DNA from: Nocardia vulneris
Lineage (GTDB): Bacteria > Actinomycetota > Actinomycetes > Mycobacteriales > Mycobacteriaceae
Length of the DNA: 64,000 nt
Direction: 5' to 3'
Assembly (NCBI RefSeq): GCF_001613425.1
Contig: NZ_BDCI01000036.1
Span: 186,001 to 250,000 of the forward strand
Shown here: piece by piece, positions 39,489 to 48,100 of the stretch
Layout of the letters: the number at the start of each line of letters is the position of its first letter
Numbering within the stretch: the first letter of the stretch is position 1
Notes under the pieces: model-generated
The model's input: only the letters and a program-made list of their open reading frames with translations
The model's database searches: none
Told to the model about the DNA's origin: nothing
Translations under genes and position numbers: made by a program

Positions 39489-39935
39489 GTGGTTGCAGCA
39501 CTGTCTGAATCCCTGCTCGACGACGCCAAGCGCCCGGCTTTCCTTGCCGATGCCGTCGAGGTTCTTGATGCCGAGGTCTCGGACAAGGGTGGTGCGTCCG
39601 GCCTGGCTGTGAAGGGTGGCTACGCGGCGGTCAAGAAGATCAGCCCGTCGATCGTGCCTGATGCGCTGGAGTCGTTGGCGCCCAAACTCGTTGCGCAGCT
39701 CGAGCCGTTCTGGCAGGAGTACACCGCGTCCGGCTCGGGCAAGTTCGGTGATCTGCTCGTCGCCAAGTCGGACGAGGTCGCCGAGGCCCTGCTGGCCGTC
39801 ACCGACGCGCGTGCCGACGCGTCCACCCGGCCCGCGCTGAAGAAGGTCTACTCGTCGATGCGTTCCTCGGCCAAGAAGAACGTCATCGAGGCGCTGCCCC
39901 GGGTCGGCGACCTGGTGCAGAAGCACGCCAACTGA
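39489..39935 (+). CDS. DUF6918-type conserved protein
   Basis: A 148-aa helical protein: LSESLLDDAKRPAFLADAVE, VLDAEVSDKGGASGLAVKGG, YAAVKKISPSIV. It corresponds to a conserved actinobacterial family (Rv0543c-like) of unknown function. GGAGGA lies 8 nt before GTG 39489, which fixes the start; the longer frame begins at 39444. An inverted repeat overlaps its stop codon. Confidence 0.75.
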   Translation: MVAALSESLLDDAKRPAFLADAVEVLDAEVSDKGGASGLAVKGGYAAVKKISPSIVPDALESLAPKLVAQLEPFWQEYTASGSGKFGDLLVAKSDEVAEALLAVTDARADASTRPALKKVYSSMRSSAKKNVIEALPRVGDLVQKHAN

Positions 39936-39954
39936 ATCAGGCGCACTGATTCAG
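39932..39954 (+). terminator. Hairpin over the DUF6918 stop codon
   Basis: CTGAATCA (39932-39939) and TGATTCAG (39947-39954) form a perfect 8-bp stem with a 7-nt loop. No T-run follows. Confidence 0.5.
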
Positions 39955-39990
39955 CCTGCTGAATTCATCTGCCGTGCACGTTGGACGCGT

Positions 39991-40033
39991 CGCACATCGA
40001 ACGGCCGTCCGCGGCCGCGCTTTTCGATGTGCG
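39991..40033. other. Large hairpin in the menD upstream region
   Basis: CGCACATCGAA (39991-40001) and TTCGATGTGCG (40023-40033) form a perfect 11-bp stem around a 21-nt, G/C-rich loop. It lies 219 bp before menD in a 316-bp spacer that otherwise shows no gene. It may be the true terminator of the upstream gene, a protein-binding site or part of a menD leader. Confidence 0.5.
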
Positions 40034-40251
40034 GCGCGTTCTGCTGTGCGGGCTGATCCGCACGCCGGGGCCGATCGGCCGCGCGCGCCGGGGCGAGTGC
40101 GCGGATGGACAGCTGGCGCAACTGCGCCGGAGCCCTCCGGCGCGGCACGCCGTGCGATCTCGGCGACACCGCACGGTGCCATCCGGGCAAAGGAGCGCGG
40201 TGTGACCAGGGCGACGCAGACGGCGGGTGCACTGTCTGAGAGGCTGGAGGC

Positions 40252-41895
40252 GTGAACCCGTCTACAGCACAAGCGCAGGTCGTCGTGGACGAACTCGCGC
40301 GCGGGGGTGTACGGGATGTCGTCCTGTGCCCCGGATCGCGGAACGCGCCGCTGGCCTTCGCCTTGCAGGCCGCGGACGCCGCCGGTCGACTGCGGTTGCA
40401 CATGCGCATCGACGAGCGGACCGCGGGCTTCCTCGCCATCGGCCTCTCGATCGCGAGCCGGCTGCCCGTGCCCGTCGTGATGACCTCGGGGACCGCCGTC
40501 GCGAACCTCGGCCCGGCCGTGCTCGAAGCGAACTACGCGCGCATTCCGCTGGTGGTGCTCAGCGCGAACCGGCCCTACGAGATGCTCGGCTCCGGTGCGA
40601 ACCAGACCGTCGAGCAGTTCGGCCTGTTCGGCAGCCAGGTGCGGGCCGCGATCAGCCTCGGCCTCGCCGAGGAGGAGCACGCGACCGCGGACTGCGCGGA
40701 GTACGGACACCAGAACAGCCAGTGGCGCTCGGCGGTGTGCCGGGTGCTCGCCGCGGCTCGCGGCACCCGCTCCGGCAACGCGGGGCCGGTGCACTTCGAC
40801 ATCCCGCTGCGCGAGCCGCTGGTTCCCGATCTCGCGCCCGGTGAAACCGCCCCGCCCGGGCGCGACGCCGACGAAGCCTGGACCAAGACCCAGTACGCCA
40901 CCCTGGACGTGCCCCTCGACCTCGACCTGACCCCGGACACCGTCGTCATCTCCGGGCACGGCGCGGGGCTGCGGCCGGAGCTGGCCCAGCTGCCCACGGT
41001 CGCCGAACCCACCGCGCCGATGCACGGACCCGCGCTGCATCCGCTCGCGCTGCCGCTGTTGCGGCCGCGCCAGGCGATCATCACCGGACGACCGACCCTG
41101 CACCGTCAGGTGTCCAAAGTTCTTGCCGATCCGGCGGTTCGGGTCTACGCGCTCACCACGGGGCCGCGCTGGCCCGATGTCTCCGGCAACGTGCTCGGCA
41201 CCGGGACGCGCGCCGTGACGAGCGGAGCGCCGCGCCCGGAATGGCTGGCCTACTGCCGCGAACTCGACGAGAAGGCGAATCAGGTGGTGCGCGCCGAACT
41301 CGGCAGCCACCCCAAGCCGACCGGCCTGCACGTGGCCGCCGTGGTGATGAACGCGCTGCGCGAGGGTGACCAGCTGGTGCTCGGCGCGTCCAATCCGGTG
41401 CGCGACGCCGCGCTGGTATCGCATCCGCGCCCGGGCATCCGGGTGCTGTCCAATCGCGGCGTCGCGGGCATCGACGGCACGGTGTCCACCGCCGTCGGCG
41501 CGGCACTGCACCACGAGGGCCGCACCGTCGCGCTGATCGGCGACCTGACCTTCCTGCACGACGCCTCCGGCCTGCTGATCGGTCCGGGCGAACCGCGCCC
41601 CGCCGACCTGACCATCGTGGTCGCCAACGACGACGGCGGCGGCATCTTCGAACTGCTCGAACAGGGCGATCCGCAGTACGCGGGCGTGTTCGAGCGGGTG
41701 TTCGGCACCCCGCACGGGATGGATCTCGCCGCGCTGTGCGCCGCCTACCGCATTCCGCACCGGCAGGTCGATCCGGAGCAGCTGGCCGTGGAACTCACCG
41801 GGCACGCGCACGGTACCCGCGTGCTGGAGGTGGCCACCGAACGGTCCAGCCTGCGCGAGCTGCACGCCACCGTGCGCGCCAAGATCTGCCCCTGA
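40252..41895 (+). CDS. menD: SEPHCHC synthase (MenD)
   Basis: A 547-aa thiamine-diphosphate enzyme that joins isochorismate and 2-oxoglutarate-derived succinic semialdehyde, the first committed menaquinone step. Seen: VVLCPGSRNAPLAFALQAAD with the RNAPL motif, the E-containing ThDP activation segment IDERTAGFLAIGLS, GIDGTVSTAVGAAL, and the ThDP/Mg motif GDLTFLHDASGLL with VANDDGGGIFELL. GTG 40252 follows GGAGG closely. A long hairpin lies upstream. In mycobacteria menC lies nearby; it is not present here. Confidence 0.96.
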   Translation: MNPSTAQAQVVVDELARGGVRDVVLCPGSRNAPLAFALQAADAAGRLRLHMRIDERTAGFLAIGLSIASRLPVPVVMTSGTAVANLGPAVLEANYARIPLVVLSANRPYEMLGSGANQTVEQFGLFGSQVRAAISLGLAEEEHATADCAEYGHQNSQWRSAVCRVLAAARGTRSGNAGPVHFDIPLREPLVPDLAPGETAPPGRDADEAWTKTQYATLDVPLDLDLTPDTVVISGHGAGLRPELAQLPTVAEPTAPMHGPALHPLALPLLRPRQAIITGRPTLHRQVSKVLADPAVRVYALTTGPRWPDVSGNVLGTGTRAVTSGAPRPEWLAYCRELDEKANQVVRAELGSHPKPTGLHVAAVVMNALREGDQLVLGASNPVRDAALVSHPRPGIRVLSNRGVAGIDGTVSTAVGAALHHEGRTVALIGDLTFLHDASGLLIGPGEPRPADLTIVVANDDGGGIFELLEQGDPQYAGVFERVFGTPHGMDLAALCAAYRIPHRQVDPEQLAVELTGHAHGTRVLEVATERSSLRELHATVRAKICP

Positions 41896-41955
41896 GCCGG
41901 CAGCTGCCCTGAGCAGGGCCCATGGGCCGCACCGGCATTCGGGCGCGGCGCCGGG

Positions 41956-42195
41956 TCAGGCGATATCGGGTTCGTCGTCGAACGGCACCTCGATCGACTG
42001 CTCGACCACGTCCGCCGGATCGGCGTTCCACCGGTCGGGAGCCGCCTTCTCGGCCAGGTCGGGGGCGAGCCGGCCGTCCTGGTCCGGTCCGTCGTCGGGA
42101 TAGCCGAGCTCGTCCGGGTAGGCGGGCATGGACTGCTCCGCGAGGTCGGCTTCCGGCACCGGATCGATGTCGCGGACAGGGCTGCGATCGGTCAT
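41956..42195 (-). CDS. Small acidic protein of unknown function
   Basis: A 79-aa, very acidic protein (DIDPVPEADLAEQSMPAYPD; VVEQSIEVPFDDEPDIA), predicted disordered. GAGAGGAGCGCACG upstream gives a strong ribosome-binding site for ATG 42195. Convergent with menD, 60 bp apart. No family recognised. Confidence 0.6.
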   Translation of the reverse strand: MTDRSPVRDIDPVPEADLAEQSMPAYPDELGYPDDGPDQDGRLAPDLAEKAAPDRWNADPADVVEQSIEVPFDDEPDIA

Positions 42196-42337
42196 CGTGC
42201 GCTCCTCTCGGCGTAGGCCTCGCGTGTCGGCATACCCGTGGGGGCACGCCGCAATCGAGGCGGGCGTCAGTCCCAGCACTGTCGAGGATGCGCCTCGTCC
42301 GGCCGCCGGGCAACCCGTGCGCACCTGTGTCGCGGGG

Positions 42338-42574
42338 TCACTCGTCGGCGCGCGCGCCGTTCCCGTCGGCGGGGTATTCGACCAGCGCCAGCGTGCGGCC
42401 CGCCATGAACCGGGCGGTGCGCACCGGATTACCGGTGCGCGTCACCTCGCTCACTTCCACCACACCGCGTGCGATCCGCACCTCGACCCGCCGCCCCGCC
42501 CGGGTCGCCGCCACTTCATAACTGCGAGACCCGTCCCCGAAATCGACGACGATCTCCACCCGATCACCCTTCAT
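42338..42574 (-). CDS. Small conserved-looking protein
   Basis: A 78-aa, beta-rich protein (VEIVVDFGDGSRSYEVAATR, ARGVVEVSEVTRTGNPVRTA). ATG 42574 follows GGGAG directly, which is tight; a TTG at 42631 would add 19 residues. No recognised domain or signal peptide. It may be expressed with the acidic protein 142 bp downstream. Confidence 0.5.
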   Translation of the reverse strand: MKGDRVEIVVDFGDGSRSYEVAATRAGRRVEVRIARGVVEVSEVTRTGNPVRTARFMAGRTLALVEYPADGNGARADE

Positions 42575-42746
42575 CTCCCAATTGTCCGCTTTTCCAGCGG
42601 TTTTCGCGGTCACGAGTTGGTCGCGGGGCAAATGCGCGGAGCACCGGCGAGATCAATCCGAGACCGGGTCGACATGGCCCGGCGATGAGTTCCGGGCGGC
42701 TGGTTCGTCTGCATTGCTGAGACCCACCGCTCGCCCAGGAGAATCC

Positions 42747-43325
42747 ATGAACCAGGAATTCGATTTCGAACCGGCGGCCACCGCACTGGACACCGTGATC
42801 AACGGGATCGCCGACGATCAGCTCGCGGCCGCGACCCCGTGCGCCGACACCACCGTCCGGGATCTGCTCGCCCACGTGGTGGATCTGACCGAGGCGTTCC
42901 GGCAGGCGGCGACCAAGGAGGCGGTCGGCGGGTCGGTGGCGCCGGTCATCGCGCCCGAGAACGCGCTGCCCGCCGAGTGGCGTGCCTTGATCTCGGCGCA
43001 GCTGAAGGCATTGGTCGGGGCGTGGCGGGAGCCGGGCGCGTGGGACGGGATCACCGAGGCGGGCGGGGTGAGCGAGGCCGCGCCGGTGATGGCGATGATC
43101 GCGCTGGACGAACTGGTGGTGCACGGCTGGGACCTGGCCAAGGCAACCGGTCAGCCCTTCGACGCCACCGCGACCGATCTGGCCACCCTGCTCGACCTGC
43201 TGAGCGAAACTCCCGCCGAAGGCACACCCGGGCTGTTCGGCCCGGTGCTCCCGGTCCCCACCGAAGCTTCGGCGCTGGATCGGGTCCTCGCGCTCACCGG
43301 CCGCCGCGCGGACTGGTCCGCGTAG
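42747..43325 (+). CDS. TIGR03086-type metal-binding protein (DinB/mycothiol-dependent family)
   Basis: A 192-aa four-helix DinB-like protein. The first metal histidine lies in TTVRDLLAHVVDL and the second histidine motif is DELVVHGWDLAKATG, both typical of the mycothiol-dependent maleylpyruvate isomerase N-terminal family. Such proteins are mycothiol transferases or have unknown roles in actinobacteria. AGGAGA lies 6 nt before the ATG at 42747. It stands alone, followed by the TetR gene on the other strand. Confidence 0.82.
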   Translation: MNQEFDFEPAATALDTVINGIADDQLAAATPCADTTVRDLLAHVVDLTEAFRQAATKEAVGGSVAPVIAPENALPAEWRALISAQLKALVGAWREPGAWDGITEAGGVSEAAPVMAMIALDELVVHGWDLAKATGQPFDATATDLATLLDLLSETPAEGTPGLFGPVLPVPTEASALDRVLALTGRRADWSA

Positions 43326-43384
43326 CCGAAAACCATACCGCGGCAACGCCTGACTCGCCCCCGTATCAGCGCCGATGCGAGCGG

Positions 43385-44005
43385 TCAGCTCGGCGCCGAC
43401 ACGAAAACACCTGCGGCGGCAGCGGTTACCGCGGCGTGGGCGGCGGCGACGGCTGCGTCGTCGTCGATCGGGTCGCCGCTGGCCAGCAGGCGGTAGTAGA
43501 GCGGTGCGGACACGGCCGAGAGGACGGCGCGGGCGTCCGTGCCGGGCGGCACTTCGCCGCGTTCGATCGCCCGGTGCACGCAGGGGGACCACTCGGTGAG
43601 CCGCACATCGTAGAACCGGCGCAGCGCGGTGGCGGCGGCTTCGTCGCAGGTGCCCGCGGCGATGACGGCTTGGAAGAGCTTGCCCTGGCGCGGGTCGGTC
43701 AAGGTCCGGGCGACCAGGCGGGCGTTCGCGGTGAGGTCGTCGAGCAGCGACCCGGTGTCGGTGTGGCCGACGGACTGCTCCGCCATGTCGATCAGCAGGT
43801 CGGTGATCAGGCCGGTGGGGGTACGCCAGCGGCGATACACCGTGGTCTTGCCGACCTCCGCCGCCGCCGCGACCTCGGCCAGATCCAACTGGCCGAAGCC
43901 GCGCTCGGCGAGCAGGTCACCGGCGACCTTCAGCACCGACTCGCGCACGCGAGCGGTGCGTCCACCTGGGCGAATCGAGCCGGGCGTGGCCTCGGCATCA
44001 GTCAT
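43385..44005 (-). CDS. TetR family transcriptional regulator
   Basis: A 206-aa protein with an N-terminal TetR helix-turn-helix at about residues 20-65 (LLAERGFGQLDLAEVAAAAE, VGKTTVYRRW) and a helical ligand/dimer domain with a TetR_C-like LDDLTANARLVARTLTD. Divergent from the aldo/keto reductase gene with an 86-bp shared spacer carrying inverted AGTTTC half-sites. It probably represses itself and that reductase. Confidence 0.88.
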   Translation of the reverse strand: MTDAEATPGSIRPGGRTARVRESVLKVAGDLLAERGFGQLDLAEVAAAAEVGKTTVYRRWRTPTGLITDLLIDMAEQSVGHTDTGSLLDDLTANARLVARTLTDPRQGKLFQAVIAAGTCDEAAATALRRFYDVRLTEWSPCVHRAIERGEVPPGTDARAVLSAVSAPLYYRLLASGDPIDDDAAVAAAHAAVTAAAAGVFVSAPS

Positions 44006-44016
44006 AACGGAACTCC

Positions 44017-44066
44017 AGTTTCATTTGTGGCCGATCGGGTGTACTGTTCGACGCGTTAACGAAACT
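44017..44066. promoter_or_regulatory. Inverted AGTTTC half-sites in the TetR/AKR divergent promoter
   Basis: AGTTTCATT (from 44017) and its mirror AACGAAACT (to 44066) face each other, and the right one extends into the 8-bp palindrome CGTTAACG (44054-44061). TATAGA, a possible -10 for the reductase, overlaps the right site. Arrangement typical of TetR control. Confidence 0.5.
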
Positions 44067-44091
44067 ATAGACCCTTTAGGAGGGTGGACCG

Positions 44092-45153
44092 ATGAATGAT
44101 CGGGCGGTAGGCGCGGAGATGGAATACCGGCGGCTGGGCGCATCGGGTCTGCACGTTCCAGCGCTGAGTTTCGGTGCGGGCACCTTCGGCGGCCGGGGCG
44201 AGCTGTTCGGCGCCTGGGGCGACACCGACGCCGCGGCGGCGCGGCGGATGGTCGACATCAGCCTGGAGGCGGGTCTCACCATGTTCGACACGGCCGACGT
44301 CTACTCCGACGGCGCGTCGGAAGAGGTGCTCGGCGCGGCCATCAAGGGCAGACGCGACCAGGTGCTCATCTCCACCAAGGCGTCGCTGCCGACCGGTCCG
44401 GGCCCCGGGCAGGCCGGCTCGGGCCGGGCGCGGCTGATCGGCGCGGTGGAGGCGGCGCTGCGCCGGCTCGGCACCGACTACCTCGACCTGTTCCAGCTGC
44501 ATGCCTTCGACGCGGGCACCCCGGTCGAGGAAGTCGTCGCGACCCTGGACGATCTGGTGCGCGCGGGCAAGATCCGCTACGTCGGCGCCTCCAACTTCGC
44601 AGGCTGGCAGCTGATGAAATCGCTGGCCGCGGCGGACGAGCACGGCCGGACCCGGTATGTCGCGCACCAGGTGTACTACTCGCTGATCGGTCGCGATTAC
44701 GAGTGGGAGCTGATGCCACTCGGCCAGGACCAAGGCGTCGGCGCCGTGGTCTGGAGTCCGCTCGGCTGGGGTCGGCTGACCGGCAAGATCCGGCGCGGCC
44801 GGCCCCTTCCGGACGGCAGCCGCCTGCACCAGACCGCCGCCGCAGGCCCGCACGTGGACGACGAGAAGCTCTACGACGTCGTCGACGTGCTCGACGACCT
44901 GGCTGCCGAAACCGGCAAGACCGTCCCGCAGATCGCGCTCAACTGGCTGCTGCGCCGCCCCACCGTGGCCACGGTCATCGTCGGCGCCCGCAACGAGGAA
45001 CAGTTGCGGCAGAACCTGGGCGCCATCGGCTGGGAGCTGGACGCCGAGCAGGTGGCCAGACTGGACAAGGCCGGCGCCACCACACCGCCGTACCCGTACT
45101 ACCCGTACCACCGGCTCGGCGATTTCACCCGCCTGAATCCGCCCCTGGTCTGA
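44092..45153 (+). CDS. Aldo/keto reductase
   Basis: A 353-aa NADPH-dependent (alpha/beta)8-barrel oxidoreductase with the full catalytic set: Asp and Tyr in FDTADVYSDG, Lys in LISTKASLP, and His in DLFQLHAFDAG. The NADP-binding end is VATVIVGARNEEQL. Close to the YajO/Tas-type AKRs. AGGAGG precedes the ATG at 44092 and ATG 44119 is an alternative. Likely controlled by the divergent TetR gene; substrate unknown. Convergent with the nitrate reductase gene, 15 bp apart. Confidence 0.92.
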   Translation: MNDRAVGAEMEYRRLGASGLHVPALSFGAGTFGGRGELFGAWGDTDAAAARRMVDISLEAGLTMFDTADVYSDGASEEVLGAAIKGRRDQVLISTKASLPTGPGPGQAGSGRARLIGAVEAALRRLGTDYLDLFQLHAFDAGTPVEEVVATLDDLVRAGKIRYVGASNFAGWQLMKSLAAADEHGRTRYVAHQVYYSLIGRDYEWELMPLGQDQGVGAVVWSPLGWGRLTGKIRRGRPLPDGSRLHQTAAAGPHVDDEKLYDVVDVLDDLAAETGKTVPQIALNWLLRRPTVATVIVGARNEEQLRQNLGAIGWELDAEQVARLDKAGATTPPYPYYPYHRLGDFTRLNPPLV

Positions 45154-45168
45154 GCGCCGAGGGGGCGG

Positions 45169-48100
45169 TCAGTAGACGTCGCGCACGTAGCGTTTCTGCG
45201 CGACGAGCTGTTTGCGGTACGCCAGCGCTGCGGCCTCGTCCACCTTGCCGTGCACCCGGATGATCCGCAGCAGCGCGTCGTCGACGTCCTTGGCCATCCG
45301 GGTGGCGTCGCCGCAGACGTACAGATGCGCGCCGTCGCGCAGCCAGGACCAGAGTTCGGCGCCGTGCTCGATCATCCGGTGCTGCACGTAGATCCGCTCG
45401 CGCTGGTCGCGGGAGAAGGCCAGATCCAGCCGGGTGAGGAAGCCCGAGCGGAACATGTCCTCCAGTTCGGTGCGGTAGTAGAAGTTGGTGGCCGCGTGCT
45501 GTTCGCCGAAGAACAGCCAGTTGCGGCCGGTGCAGCCGAGCTCCCGGCGTTCCTGGAGGAAGCCGCGGAACGGGGCGATGCCGGTGCCGGGACCCACCAT
45601 GATCATCGGCGCCGCCGGGTCGGCGGGCGGGCGGAAGTGCGGCGCCCGCTGCAGGAAGATCGGCACCGTGCCCGCCTCGCCGCCCGCGCGGTCGGCGAGG
45701 AAGGTCGAGCACACGCCGCCGCGCCGGGCCATCGACCCGGTGGCGGCGGGGTCGCCGTAGCGGACTACGCCCACGGTCAGCTGCACCTCGCCGGGACTGA
45801 CCAGCGGGCTCGACGAGATCGAATACTGGCGCGGCTGCAGCTTTTTCAACGTGCCCAGCCAGTCGACCAGATCGGCCCGCACGGGGAAATCGCGCAGCAC
45901 GTCCACCGCCTGCCGGTCCCAGAGGTAGTTGTCCAGTTCATTGCGGTTGTCCCGGCGCAGCAGCTTGGCCAGCCGGATGTTCGGGTTGCGTTCGGCGACG
46001 AAGGCCAGCAGGTCGTTGCTCACCTTGCTGATGTCGTAGTGCGTGCGCAGCGCCTCGGCCAGGGTCAGTTCCCGATCGTCGACCTCGATGACCCGGCGGC
46101 CGTCCAGCCCGGTGGTGGCCAGCCACTCGCCGACCAGCGCGGCATCGTTGGCCGGCCAGATGCCGAGCGAATCGCCGACCTCGTAGCCGGCTTCCAGCCC
46201 GCGCAGGTCGAAGCCGAACTGGCGCACCTCTTTCGCCGATCCGGCGACGGTGAGGGTCTCGTTGCGGACCAGCGGCGCGGGCACCGGTGAGTTCCGGGTG
46301 AATTGGGGGACTTCGCGCCTGGTTCGTCCCGGTGCGGGCGCGGCGGCTCTGGTCAGCACCGAGGTCATCGTCCGGGTGTGCTGACGCACCTGCGGCACCG
46401 CGATTCCCGGCTGCCCGGCGGACGGACTCGAATCCTCCTGCGGCAGTTCGCCGTTCAGCTGATCGCCGAGCACGGCGAGCACCGCGTCCAGCCAGCGTTC
46501 GGCGGGCTCCTGGAAATCCGGTTCGCTCTCGACCCGGGGCAGCAGCCGGGTGGCCCCGTATTCGGCGAAGCGCTCGTCCAATTTCCGGCCGTGCCCGCAG
46601 AAGTCGTCGTAGGAGGAGTCGCCGAGCGCGAACACCGCATAGCGCATGCCGCCCAGTCGAATCGCCTTGTCGTCCAGCTGCTGCCAGAAGTCGGTCCCGT
46701 TGTCCGGCGGCCCGCCGTCGCCGAAGGTGCTCGTGACCACCAGCACGTCACCGGTCAGGGCCGCGACGGTGCACGAGTCCATATCGAGCAGCTGGGGCAG
46801 GAAACCGCATTCGGTCAGCCGGGCGGCGACGGTGGCGGCGAGTTCCTCGGCATTGCCGGTCTGCGAGGCCCACAGCACGGTCACCGGCCGGGTCGGCGCG
46901 GCCGCGGCATCGGCAGCGCGCGAATACATTCCCGCCAGCAGGCCATCGATCCAGGTGCGGCTCTGCGCGGCGATCGGCGCGGACGCGGGCAGCACCGGCT
47001 GGCCGGTCACCGGAACAGCTTGCAGCGCAGCCAGATATCCGCTGAGGTAGATCCGTTCGACCTCGGTGAGGGTCGGCGTGGTCGTCGCGTCCAGACCGAG
47101 CACCACCGCCAGCGGATGCGGCGCGACGGGGATCGGGATGGCAGGCGATTCGGGTTGTTCCGGCACCGCGACCCGGCGCAACGACACCGCGCACGCCTTG
47201 TACTCCGGCTGCAGCGAAGCGGGGTCGACGGCATCGTTGGTGACCGCGTTGATCGTCAGATACTCACCGTGCTCGTCGTTCCAGTGGAACGGCGCGAAGC
47301 AGTCACCCGGCCGCACCCGGTCGCCGATCTGCACCGGAAGCACGGCCCGCCCACGGCGGGACGCGATTTCGAGCTGATCGCCCGGCCGCACCCCGAGTCG
47401 TTCCGCGTCGTCTGGATGCACCTCGACGAACGGCTGCCCGTTCAGCTTGGTCAGCTTGTCGATCTTGCCGGTCTTGGTCATGGTGTGCCACTGGTGTTGC
47501 AGCCGACCGGTATTGAGCAGGAACGGATAGTCGTCGTCGGGCAGTTCCGCGGCGGGCAGATGCGGGCGCGGCCAGAACACCGCCCGGCGGCTCGGTGTCG
47601 CGAAGGCCAGCCGCGGCCGACGGCCGTGCTCGTCGACGTGCGGATGCTGGCTCACACCGTCGTTGACATAGCGGATCGGGTTGCGCGGGCGGGCACCGTC
47701 GGGGCACGGCCACTGCATCGGACCCTGCCGCAGCCGTTCGAAATCCATGCCGCGCAGGTCGTATCCGGTGGCCGGATTCGCGAACTGTTTGATCTCGTCG
47801 AAAACCGCCGCGCTGGACTCGAAGTCGAAGCCCGGGAAGCCCATCGCGGTGGCGACCTGGGCGATCAGCAACCAGTCCGGCCTGGCCTCGCCGACCGGCT
47901 CGACCGAGCGCTGCAGCAGCGTGACGTTGCGTTCCGAATTCACCATCAGCGCATCGGCTTCGGCCCACAGGGTGGCGGGCAGCAGCAGGTCGGCGTAGGC
48001 GTTGGTGGCGGTCTCGGCGTAGGCGTCCTGGGCGATCACCAGCTCGGCGGCTTCCAAGCCGTCCAGCACCGTCTTGCGATTGGCCACGGTGGCAACGGGA

